Source: Nitrospinota bacterium (GTDB lineage Bacteria > UBA8248). From it: 26,271 nucleotides of DNA. The first letter of the stretch is position 1, and each line of letters begins with the position of its first letter. The stretch covers positions 1 through 26,271 of the forward strand of contig JAPYQX010000007.1 of NCBI GenBank assembly GCA_029937135.1, given 5' to 3'. This document shows, one piece after another, positions 16,316-23,029 of the stretch. Under the pieces are notes generated by a model. That model was not told the DNA's origin. It was given only the letters and a program-made list of their open reading frames with translations, and ran no database searches. The position numbers and the translations under genes are program-made.

Positions 16316-16368
16316 AAAAAAAACGCGTCGCGCCCACCCGGGTGCATTTCGAGGGGGCGAGGCGCGTT
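16316..16368 (-). terminator. Intrinsic-terminator-like hairpin between iscA and hscB
   Basis: Read on the minus strand, AACGCG (16368-16363) pairs with CGCGTT (16327-16322). Further pairing of TCGC with GCGA and GCC with GGC lies inside, and the loop contains the palindrome CACCCGGGTG. Eight T residues follow (A-run at 16316-16323 on the plus strand). The stem has a two-base bulge and one mismatch. This is the form of a rho-independent terminator, placed 15 bp after the iscA stop and 58 bp before the hscB start. Confidence 0.7.
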
Positions 16369-16382
16369 CTTGTGATCAATCG

Positions 16383-16733
16383 CTAGATAGAGAAACTTTC
16401 CCCGCATCCGCAGGACTGACGCGCGTTGGGGTTCTTGAAGGTAAAGCCCTTGCCCGACAAGCCGTCTTCGTAGTCAAGGGTGGTTCCCGCCAAAAAAAGA
16501 ATGCTCTTTTTATCGACAACGACGCGGATGCCGTCTTTTTCAATCACATGGTCCATCATACCGATGCTGCTGGCGTCCTCGAACTGGAGTACATAGGAAA
16601 GCCCGGAGCAGCCGCCCCCCCGAACCCCGACCCGGACAACGGCATCGGCCTTGCCTTCGTTCTCTATGAACCGCTTAACGTGCACAACCGCTCTATCGCT
16701 GATCTCGATGGATTTTTTCTCGGCAAGTTCCAT
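16383..16733 (-). CDS. iscA: A-type Fe-S carrier IscA
   Basis: A 116-residue HesB/IscA-family protein that carries iron or Fe-S clusters to target apoproteins. The three conserved cysteines are present: Cys42 in GGGCSGLSY, and Cys108 and Cys110 in SCGCGESF. ATG at 16733 is chosen because AGGA lies seven bases upstream and the protein then matches family length; the same frame stays open upstream but would overlap iscU. It lies 73 bp after iscU and is followed by a terminator-like hairpin. Confidence 0.95.
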   Translation of the reverse strand: MELAEKKSIEISDRAVVHVKRFIENEGKADAVVRVGVRGGGCSGLSYVLQFEDASSIGMMDHVIEKDGIRVVVDKKSILFLAGTTLDYEDGLSGKGFTFKNPNARQSCGCGESFSI

Positions 16734-16806
16734 TGTCTCATCCTTTATTCTTTTTTGGTCCACCCCCCAAGGGGGCCGGTTCATCGAATCCGCCACGCCA
16801 CAGGGT

Positions 16807-17220
16807 TTACACCACCGATTTGGCGTTTCCAACCGTCGGAATTCCCTGTTTTTCACGGTAATCGTTCAAGGCCGCCTTAATGGCGTCTTCGGCGAGAACC
16901 GAACAGTGAATCTTGACCGGAGGCAAGTTGAGCTCCTCGACGATCTCGGTGTTCTTGATCTCCTGCGCCTCGTCGAGGGTCTTTCCTTTCAACCACTCAG
17001 TAGCCAGGGAACTCGAAGCGATAGCGCTTCCGCAGCCAAAAGTCTTGAACTTGGCGTCATCGATAACGCCATCGCTATTAATTTTTACCTGAAGCTTCAT
17101 CACGTCGCCGCACTCAGGAGCGCCGACAATGCCGGTCCCGACGGTATCGGCACTCTTGTCGAGCGAACCGACGTTGCGTGGATTGTTGTAATGATCGACG
17201 ACCTTTTCGCTGTAAGCCAT
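16807..17220 (-). CDS. iscU: Fe-S cluster scaffold IscU
   Basis: A 137-residue scaffold on which [2Fe-2S] and [4Fe-4S] clusters are built from IscS sulphur. Cluster ligands are Cys37 (APECGD), Cys63 (FGCGSA) and Cys106 (KIHCSVL), with the conserved Asp39 that makes the cluster labile. The HscA recognition motif LPPVK is intact at 99-103, matching the neighbouring hscBA genes. The ribosome-binding site AAGGAG lies about eleven bases from the ATG. A 98-bp leader with two hairpins separates it from iscS. Confidence 0.97.
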   Translation of the reverse strand: MAYSEKVVDHYNNPRNVGSLDKSADTVGTGIVGAPECGDVMKLQVKINSDGVIDDAKFKTFGCGSAIASSSLATEWLKGKTLDEAQEIKNTEIVEELNLPPVKIHCSVLAEDAIKAALNDYREKQGIPTVGNAKSVV

Positions 17221-17246
17221 TTCTTTAATTTCTCCTTTTAAATTTC

Positions 17247-17265
17247 ATCGAGAAATCATCTCGAT
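17247..17265 (-). repeat. Perfect 7-bp hairpin upstream of iscU
   Basis: Arms ATCGAGA (17247-17253) and TCTCGAT (17259-17265) form a perfect stem with a five-base loop. It lies just before the iscU ribosome-binding site in the iscS-iscU spacer, so it would be in the iscU leader RNA. It could protect the 5' end of a processed transcript or affect ribosome access. Confidence 0.5.
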
Positions 17266-17276
17266 ATATTTAACTG

Positions 17277-17301
17277 AAAAAACCATCCTCTTTTTCGAGG
17301 A
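17277..17301 (-). terminator. Weak terminator-like hairpin after iscS
   Basis: On the minus strand TCCTC (17301-17297) and GAGGA (17290-17286) form a five-bp stem with a six-base loop. Three bases and then TTTTTT follow (17282-17277). It starts about 17 bp after the iscS stop. The stem is short, so partial attenuation is more likely than full termination. Confidence 0.4.
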
Positions 17302-17318
17302 ATCCTGCATTTGTTCGA

Positions 17319-18539
17319 TTAATGTTGCGCCCATTCCACTTTCGAGAGATCGATTCCTTCCTTGACCATCTCGTAGAGCGGGCTCATGTCGCGCATGCGA
17401 TTGACGACCTCGACCGTCTTTTCGGCCACGAAGTCCACCTCATCCTGGGTAGTGAAGCGGCCCAGGCCGAAACGGATTGAGGAGTGGGCCAGCTCGTCTC
17501 CACGGCCCATCGCCTTGAGAACATAACTCGGCTCCAGGCTGGCGGAGGTACAAGCCGAACCGGAGGAAACCGCTACGTCCTTGAGCCCCATAATGAGCGA
17601 CTCGCCCTCGACGTAGGGAAAACTCACATTAAGGTTGCCGGGAATGCGAAGCGTCTCATGGCCGTTTAAATAAACTTCCTCGAGGCTTTCCATCAGCGTG
17701 GCCTTGAATTTGTCACGCATGTTCGTGAGGCGGATGCCCTCCTCCTTCATTTCCTCTTGACAGAGTTCCGCCGCTTTGCCGAACCCGACGACGCCCGAGA
17801 CGTTGAGCGTACCCGAACGCATCCCGCGCTCGTGGCCGCCGCCGTCAATAATGGCGGCGAGACGGACGCGCGGTTTCCGGCGGCGGACATAAAGAGCGCC
17901 GACGCCCTTGGGGCCGTATATCTTATGCGCGGAAATCGACATGAGATCGATGAAATCGTCGTTTACATCGAGAGGAATTTTTCCGAAACCCTGGGTGCCG
18001 TCAGTGTGGAACAAAATTTTCTTTGACCGGCAAAGCTCACCGATCTCCCTGATCGGGTTGATGACTCCAATCTCGTTGTTGGCTGTCATGATGGAGACCA
18101 GGATGGTCTCGTCGGTCATCGCCTCCTCGACCATTTTGGCGGTGGTCATGCCGTCCTCTCGAGGCGTGATGTAGGTCACGTCGAAACCCCAGGTCTCGAG
18201 ACGTTTGGCCGAGTCGATAATGGCCTTATGTTCGATCATGGAGGTGATGATGTGTTTGCCCTTGGTCTTGTACGTCTCGGCCACGCCCTTGAGCGCCATG
18301 TTGTCGGACTCGGTTGCGCCGCTGGTGAAAATGATCTCGCGCGGATCGGCGCCAATTACATTGGCGATGCGCTCGCGTCCGTCATCGACTGCTTTTTCCG
18401 CTTCCCAGCCGTAGCTGTGATTGCGGCTCGCCGCGTTGCCGAATGTGTCGGTGAAATAGGGAAGCATTTCTTCCAGGACACGGAGGTCCATCGGCGTTGT
18501 GGCCTGATAATCCATATAGATGGGCAGCTTGAGGCTCAT
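17319..18539 (-). CDS. iscS: Cysteine desulfurase IscS
   Basis: A 406-residue class V PLP enzyme that takes sulphur from cysteine for Fe-S clusters and tRNA thiolation. PLP-binding Lys206 is in SISAHKIYGPKG, and the catalytic Cys330 lies in the long mobile loop SSGSACTSASLEPSYVL of group I (IscS/NifS) enzymes. ATG at 18539 overlaps the iscR stop (ATGA), which fixes the start; the longer open frame overlaps iscR and lacks similarity. It is followed by a spacer with two hairpins before iscU. Confidence 0.97.
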   Translation of the reverse strand: MSLKLPIYMDYQATTPMDLRVLEEMLPYFTDTFGNAASRNHSYGWEAEKAVDDGRERIANVIGADPREIIFTSGATESDNMALKGVAETYKTKGKHIITSMIEHKAIIDSAKRLETWGFDVTYITPREDGMTTAKMVEEAMTDETILVSIMTANNEIGVINPIREIGELCRSKKILFHTDGTQGFGKIPLDVNDDFIDLMSISAHKIYGPKGVGALYVRRRKPRVRLAAIIDGGGHERGMRSGTLNVSGVVGFGKAAELCQEEMKEEGIRLTNMRDKFKATLMESLEEVYLNGHETLRIPGNLNVSFPYVEGESLIMGLKDVAVSSGSACTSASLEPSYVLKAMGRGDELAHSSIRFGLGRFTTQDEVDFVAEKTVEVVNRMRDMSPLYEMVKEGIDLSKVEWAQH

Positions 18540-18961
18540 TGAATCTCTCCCACGGGTAGTTCGGACATATCCAGCAGTGTCATTTCCTTGAGCATCTCGA
18601 CGAGTCTCTGCTGAATACGCTCCATTGGTTGAAGTAGTGGACAACTTGCGAATTGATTGCAATCGGGGGCGTCCCCGATCTGGCAATTCGTCATGGCGAC
18701 GTGTCCCTCGATCGCCCGAATCACTTCGTAAATAGAAATACTCTCGGGCCGGCGGGAAAGGACATACCCCCCCTTGGGCCCGTTTTTTGATTCCACAATC
18801 TCCTTTTTGGCCAACAGCTGCATCGTTTTGGCCAACAACTCAGGTGGAATCCCATATTTTTGGGCGATAGACTTTGCGTTCGTCGCCTCGCCATCTTCCT
18901 GAGAGGCCAGATAGGAAAGAGCGATAAGTCCATAATCTGTTCTTTTTGAAAAGGTTATCAT
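18536..18961 (-). CDS. iscR: Rrf2-family Fe-S-sensing regulator IscR
   Basis: A 141-residue transcription factor that binds a [2Fe-2S] cluster and, in its holo form, represses the isc operon. The N-terminal winged helix (FSKRTDYGLIALSYLA, then IPPELLAKTMQLLAKKEIVES and GPKGGYVLSR) and cysteines 93, 101 and 107 are all present, with spacing slightly different from E. coli IscR (92, 98, 104). The ATG is preceded by GGGAGAGG. As first gene of the operon it is the expected autoregulator, and a matching operator lies about 70 bp upstream. Confidence 0.94.
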   Translation of the reverse strand: MITFSKRTDYGLIALSYLASQEDGEATNAKSIAQKYGIPPELLAKTMQLLAKKEIVESKNGPKGGYVLSRRPESISIYEVIRAIEGHVAMTNCQIGDAPDCNQFASCPLLQPMERIQQRLVEMLKEMTLLDMSELPVGEIQ

Positions 18962-19020
18962 CGCCTCTCCCTGATTCCAGGACCTATAATTGAAAGCGGA
19001 ATCGACCCGAATAGCCTCAA

Positions 19021-19042
19021 ATTGTATCCGACTATTTTAGTC
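19021..19042 (-). promoter_or_regulatory. isc promoter with type-1 IscR-box-like palindrome
   Basis: The 13-nt core GACTATTTTAGTC at 19030-19042 is a perfect palindrome around a three-base centre and fits the core of the E. coli type-1 IscR site (GACT-R-WWW-Y-AGTC) at every position. The six-base flanks on each side fit at four positions. On the minus strand a TACAAT -10 hexamer (19026-19021) directly follows, so bound IscR would cover the spacer and -35 region. The predicted start is about 60 bp before the iscR ATG. Confidence 0.7.
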
Positions 19043-19121
19043 GCCGATGATTACTGTCGTGTATATAGGACAGGAGTCTTTAATTGTCAACGAAAGATTG
19101 GGAGAAAATTCTGGAATTACC

Positions 19122-19177
19122 GGGTTTTCACTTGGTTGGTTACGTTTCGCGGGGTTTTCACTCCGTTGTTTACGTTT
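19122..19177. repeat. Tandem direct repeat, two copies, 30-bp period
   Basis: GGGTTTTCACT begins both copies and TTACGTTT or TTTACGTTT ends them; 23 of 26 positions match between 19122-19147 and 19152-19177. The repeats lie about 80-150 bp upstream of the isc -10 box. A 30-bp period is close to three helical turns, so both copies face the same side of the DNA. Confidence 0.6.
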
Positions 19178-19273
19178 AAGGAAACACCTCCGTCTGGCAC
19201 CCGAAACAAAAGAACAAATGATCACACAAGGCTTTTATTTTCAAGTGATTACATCGACTTTGGGGGCATTTTT

Positions 19274-20455
19274 TCATTTTTTTGTCTCGGTAAGGACCCA
19301 CTTGCCCCCTTTGATCTTCACCAAAACCAGAGAATACGGGTTCAGGCCGTTATGATCCGAGGCTGTAACCCGGAAGATTCCTGTTAGCCCCTGGTAGGCG
19401 CCCATCGTTTCAATTCGCCTTCGAACCAACCCTCTGCGAGGCCCACCAGCTAGCGCCTTGCCAATAATGCGAAAAGCGTCCGCGGCGTATCCGGCCAAGC
19501 CATCCGGAAACTGGCCGAATCGCCGCCTGAAATTCGACCTAAACTTCCGAATCCGCTCTCGCCCGGGTGTATTTTCGGTTAGAAGCTCCGCCGCAAACAC
19601 ACGGGGAACGGGGAATATCAGGCCCTCGACGGCGCGATTCCCACCCTCCAATTCATAAGACTTTGAAGCCACCATGGATAAATAAATTGGAATTTGGATG
19701 TCGAGTGCCAGCCTTGCCCGGGCCAGCGCCAGGCGGGAGGCCCCGTTACTCCAGTGAAGGAAAGCCTGGGCCCCCCGGAGATGTGATTTTTGCAAAAAGG
19801 GAAGGAAATTATGCTCTTTCTCGGAAAATCGCTCATTCAAAATAATCGACAAGCCCCTGTCCGGCGCAAGCCCGCTCAGAATTTCACGGCCCTCGCGGCC
19901 CAGCGCCTTCCCGGAAGTAAGGATTGCGATACGCCGAAAACCCCTGGAGTTGATGTGGAAAAATACCCGGCCCACCGCTAAAGAGACCGGATGAGCTGTT
20001 GCAAATACCCATTGTCGGACGGGGCGGAGGAGGGCTTCGGGCGCGACGAGGGACACCAGGGGAATCCGGGCCTTTTCGGCCTCAAGCGCCGCAGCGAGCG
20101 ACCCCCCCCTTTCGGCGGGTCCGATAATCGCGGCCGCGCCAAACTCCCCCGCCAGCCGTTTCACCGCCTTTGAGGCTCCTCTGGTTTTGCCCTCGGAATC
20201 AATCACCACTAGCTGAATTCGCGGTAATGAAGCGAGGCGGCCTTGATTGATCCGGTACTCCTCGAGAAGAAGGGCGTCGCGTGCGTGGCGGCCTCGAGCA
20301 GCGCCTTGGCCGGTCAGATCCAACACAGCACCGATCACAATCCTCCCTTTCGCCTCCTCCTGGGAAATCGCCGGTTGCGGAATCAACAAACCCGGGACAC
20401 CTACGGCAAGAATGGCAAAAACAACAAGCAGGCGAAGGCGAAAATTTCGATCCAT
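19274..20455 (-). CDS. Periplasmic ligand-binding protein (branched-chain amino acid ABC type)
   Basis: A 393-residue protein with a signal peptide (residues 1 to about 31, ending near QPAIS) and a Peripla_BP_6-like type I binding fold. Family features are IVIGAVLDLTGQGAARG near 38-54, the GAAAIIGPAERGGSLAAALEAE region, IPLVSLVAPEAL, and DGLAGYAADAFRIIGKAL near the C-terminus. Such proteins deliver amino acids or other small ligands to ABC importers or act as sensors. No permease or ATPase gene is adjacent, so it is an orphan here. It is transcribed away from mutY across a 72-bp shared gap. The ligand is unknown. Confidence 0.85.
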   Translation of the reverse strand: MDRNFRLRLLVVFAILAVGVPGLLIPQPAISQEEAKGRIVIGAVLDLTGQGAARGRHARDALLLEEYRINQGRLASLPRIQLVVIDSEGKTRGASKAVKRLAGEFGAAAIIGPAERGGSLAAALEAEKARIPLVSLVAPEALLRPVRQWVFATAHPVSLAVGRVFFHINSRGFRRIAILTSGKALGREGREILSGLAPDRGLSIILNERFSEKEHNFLPFLQKSHLRGAQAFLHWSNGASRLALARARLALDIQIPIYLSMVASKSYELEGGNRAVEGLIFPVPRVFAAELLTENTPGRERIRKFRSNFRRRFGQFPDGLAGYAADAFRIIGKALAGGPRRGLVRRRIETMGAYQGLTGIFRVTASDHNGLNPYSLVLVKIKGGKWVLTETKK

Positions 20456-20527
20456 AGTTTACAATGTCCCTTCGCTCGGCGCTAAATAACGGGAAGATTT
20501 TCGGTAACTATCCGCTACTCTGTGAAC

Positions 20528-21697
20528 ATGTCAAATCAAACCGGAAAAAAGCGAAAAACACCAATCATGCCGGCTTTTTCTCCCGGCGAAAGACGCAAAG
20601 TGCGCGAAAAGTTGCTCCGCTGGTACGACGCGGGAAACAGGGCCCTTCCCTGGCGCGGAGAGTCCGACCCCTACCTTGTCTGGGTATCGGAGGTCATGCT
20701 CCAGCAAACCCGGGCGGAGACGGTCACCGAGCGCTACCCCCGATTTGTGTCCCGGTTTCCGACACTGAAATCACTGGCCGATGCCCCGCTCGAAGCTATT
20801 CTTTCGGAGTGGCAAGGACTTGGCTACTACAGCCGCGCCCGAAATCTTCACCGCGCCGCCCGTATTGTCGCCGAATCGCTGCAAGGAAATCTTCCCGAAG
20901 ACAAAAAATCGCTCAGAGCTCTTCCGGGGTTCGGGCCCTATATCGCCGGTGCGGTTTCGAGTATCGCTTTCGGCGAGCGAGCCGCGGCGGTGGACGGGAA
21001 TTTTACCCGCGTCTTGAGCCGGCTTCTCGATTTCAGCGAGCCGGTGGATGTGCCGGCAATCAAGGTGGCTCTCGAATCGCAGGCGGAGGCGCTTGTCCCC
21101 CCCTCGCGGCCCGGAGACTTTAACCAGGCCGTGATGGACCTGGGCGCAGGAATCTGCCTACCCAGAAACCCCCGCTGCCAGGCGTGCCCTCTCTCGCGGC
21201 ACTGCGCCGCGTTGGCGGAGGGAACCGTGGCGGCTCGCCCCATCAAAACGAAAAAAAATCCCCCCAGTGAGGTAACCATCTTTCAGCTCTGGGCGAAGAG
21301 CCTGGATTTAATTCGTCTGGTCCGCCGGAAAGAGAAGGGGTTGTTCGGGGGGATGTGGGAGCTGCCGAGCCTGATGGTGGATGGTCGTCCAGCCCAGCCG
21401 GACGAAAAACCACTCACTCGCCTGTGCCGGTCGGCCCTGGGACCGGGATGGCGGTCGGGAGGAGAGATTGCCCGCCTCACCCGGACTCTTACGCACCGAA
21501 AAATTCTTTTCATCGTTCTGCGAGCGACTAAAAAAGGAAAAAATTCCAACAACAAAAAAAGAATTTCACCTGACGACAGCTCGATTTGGGCGAGCGCCGC
21601 GGATCTCGAAGCGCTTCCGCTCCCCACCGCGCAGCGCGCTGTGATTCAGGCAACCCTCGACGCACTTTCGAGGGGCCAAGAAAACCTGTTCGATTGA
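20528..21697 (+). CDS. mutY: A/G-specific adenine DNA glycosylase MutY
   Basis: A 389-residue base-excision repair enzyme that removes adenine mispaired with 8-oxoguanine. Catalytic Glu55 is in SEVMLQQT, the helix-hairpin-helix is ALPGFGPYIAGAV at about 131-143, and catalytic Asp156 is in VDGN. The [4Fe-4S] ligands Cys210, Cys217, Cys220 and Cys226 have the C-x6-C-x2-C-x5-C spacing. The C-terminal NUDIX-like 8-oxoG recognition domain begins near residue 240 (LFGGMWELPSL). No strong ribosome-binding site is seen; ATG 20528 is preferred, with GTG 20522 and ATG 20567 as alternatives. As an Fe-S protein it is a plausible client of the nearby isc system. Confidence 0.95.
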   Translation: MSNQTGKKRKTPIMPAFSPGERRKVREKLLRWYDAGNRALPWRGESDPYLVWVSEVMLQQTRAETVTERYPRFVSRFPTLKSLADAPLEAILSEWQGLGYYSRARNLHRAARIVAESLQGNLPEDKKSLRALPGFGPYIAGAVSSIAFGERAAAVDGNFTRVLSRLLDFSEPVDVPAIKVALESQAEALVPPSRPGDFNQAVMDLGAGICLPRNPRCQACPLSRHCAALAEGTVAARPIKTKKNPPSEVTIFQLWAKSLDLIRLVRRKEKGLFGGMWELPSLMVDGRPAQPDEKPLTRLCRSALGPGWRSGGEIARLTRTLTHRKILFIVLRATKKGKNSNNKKRISPDDSSIWASAADLEALPLPTAQRAVIQATLDALSRGQENLFD

Positions 21698-21745
21698 GTC
21701 ATTAAAAAACACGGCGGCTTTTCCGGTTTACTTCGCCCCGAAAAA

Positions 21746-22054
21746 TCACGGGCCCCAGAAGATGCCCATGGGCCATATAATCGCGCCTATCCTTGCCGCC
21801 CAGGCCCAGCCCCCGTGCCCTTCGAACCTCGAGGCGCTTCTCCAGATAGCAACCATCGCGAATGCGGAATAAACCACCGCCAGCCCACCAACGAATACAA
21901 ACACGGAATCCCCGGCATGGCCAGAGGAATACAGCCAGCGCATCGCCCACTTAAACATCAGTTCCACCGTGAATCCGTAAATCCAAAAAGCCGGACACAG
22001 GGGAACGTCCCCGGCCCATAGCTCTTTCGCGGTCTTGACCGGAACTTCCGTCAC
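21746..22054 (-). CDS. Small three-TM membrane protein coupled to arsC
   Basis: A 102-residue hydrophobic protein of no family I recognise. Three hydrophobic stretches lie at about residues 21-40 (CPAFWIYGFTVELMFKWAM), 50-70 (SVFVFVGGLAVVYSAFAMV) and 84-101 (WAARIGAIIWPMGIFWG), with many Trp residues. The GTG start overlaps the arsC stop by four bases (GTGA), so it is translationally coupled to arsC. It is far too small to be ArsB or Acr3. It might modify a transporter or be unrelated to arsenic. Confidence 0.65.
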   Translation of the reverse strand: MTEVPVKTAKELWAGDVPLCPAFWIYGFTVELMFKWAMRWLYSSGHAGDSVFVFVGGLAVVYSAFAMVAIWRSASRFEGHGGWAWAARIGAIIWPMGIFWGP

Positions 22055-22491
22055 GCACCAACCCCCCTCAAGCCCCCGGGCAACCTTTTGATATATTCGC
22101 GAATTTCATCTCTCACCCACCGATAATGTGCGAGCGTTCCTACTTCGTTCTTTGCCCCTTCGGCGAGCCGGGGCGGATCGTCGAAAGGAACATGGATCGT
22201 TTTCGCCCCGCCGGGAAAAACCGTGCAACTCTCGTGCGCGTGGCAACACACCGTTACAACATAATCAAACGTTTCTCCGGCGAATTCGCCCAGACTTTTG
22301 GAGTAATGACCCGAAATGTCCACACCGCACTCGGCCATTACCCGGACAGCGCGCGGATTCAAGTCGTGAATTTCAATTCCCGCCGAAAAAGAATCAAGAT
22401 CGCCCGCCTTGAGGCGCTTCGCCCACCCTTCGGCCATCTGGCTACGACATGAATTCCCGGTGCACAAAAAAAGAACCCTAGGCTTCGTCAC
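22051..22491 (-). CDS. arsC: Arsenate reductase ArsC, low-molecular-weight phosphatase type
   Basis: A 146-residue cytoplasmic enzyme that reduces arsenate to arsenite with thioredoxin. The P-loop CTGNSCRS puts the nucleophile at Cys10 and the conserved Arg at 16. Cys82 and Cys89 in VCCHAHESC match the resolving cysteines of plasmid pI258 ArsC exactly in number, and FDDPP near 103-107 supplies the general-acid Asp. The start is GTG at 22491, with AAGGA about six bases upstream. An additional Cys83 next to Cys82 is unusual. No arsR or arsenite efflux gene is adjacent, apart from the small coupled membrane protein. Confidence 0.93.
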   Translation of the reverse strand: MTKPRVLFLCTGNSCRSQMAEGWAKRLKAGDLDSFSAGIEIHDLNPRAVRVMAECGVDISGHYSKSLGEFAGETFDYVVTVCCHAHESCTVFPGGAKTIHVPFDDPPRLAEGAKNEVGTLAHYRWVRDEIREYIKRLPGGLRGVGA

Positions 22492-23029
22492 GACCTATCC
22501 TTTCGCAATGCCGGCATCAATGCGAACGTGCGGGCACAGATGCATCGGGCCAATCAAGGACCGGCCTGAATCCACTCCCGCCTATTAATTGCAAAAATTA
22601 GTGTACGAGAATTCACTTAATCCCAGCGGATCCAGCCGCCCGCCCCTGGAGTAGCTTCACCTCCTCCAAGCGCCCTTCCCTTTCGGGCTCCTTTTTAAGC
22701 CAGGACAATAACTCATCCAGGAAGCGGCTCAAGGAACAAATAACGAATATGCTATCTTGTAATCGTAAAATCTCAAACGATTCCATAACAAATCTCTCGA
22801 AATATCTTTCTAATATACCCGCTTGGCGGGGATATTTCCGCAGGACGAGCACCCGCAGCCGGGCTTGGCTTTTAAATTATCTTGAATTATCCCACGCGCA
22901 AATAATACGCATTCTCCCGGCCGCTATCGGACCTTGAAGTAAGTGATGTGCAAACACGCTTATTATTGTACGATTTTTTTATCCGGCAAAATCAAGTTTT
23001 CGATTCTTGCCGCGAAATAGGACACTCTC
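22492..23029. other. Poorly coding, AT-richer intergenic stretch
   Basis: About 540 bp with no recognised gene between arsC (leftward) and the decayed kinase (rightward). It contains one possible small leftward frame (22613-22786, listed separately) and AT-rich patches at 22580-22612 and 22865-23005. The inverted repeat TAATT-gcaaa-AATTA about 95 bp upstream of arsC could be a promoter or operator element, but no arsR box can be claimed. Confidence 0.5.
22613..22786 (-). CDS. Doubtful small frame, 57 aa
   Basis: An ATG at 22786 opens a 57-residue frame (MESFEILRLQDSIFVICSL onward). It has a short hydrophobic patch, a charged helix and a basic end, and a GAGAG motif about eight bases upstream. 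A GTG at 22852 would extend it to 79 residues. Codon use includes several TTA, ATA and AGA codons uncommon in the neighbouring genes, which suggests either foreign origin or a chance frame. No family is recognised. Confidence 0.22.
   Translation of the reverse strand: MESFEILRLQDSIFVICSLSRFLDELLSWLKKEPEREGRLEEVKLLQGRAAGSAGIK

Larger units (their letters stand above)
18962..19273. promoter_or_regulatory. Intergenic region upstream of the isc operon
   Basis: This 312-bp non-coding stretch lies between the iscR start and the stop of the upstream binding-protein gene, both leftward. Besides the isc promoter at 19021-19042 it contains two imperfect copies of a 26-nt unit at 19122-19147 and 19152-19177. 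The part from about 19180 to 19273 is AT-rich and shows nothing I can name; no terminator is clear for the upstream gene. Confidence 0.6.

Noticed and set aside
16734..16856. N-terminal extension of iscA
   Set aside because: It would overlap iscU; ATG 16733 has a good ribosome-binding site and gives normal IscA length.
21698..21745. Possible terminator between mutY and the small membrane gene
   Set aside because: A T-run exists on the minus strand, but only three- or four-bp stems can be drawn before it.
22492..23029. tRNA, small RNA or CRISPR repeats in the longest weakly coding stretch
   Set aside because: No cloverleaf, no repeated unit and no conserved RNA motif could be seen on either strand.
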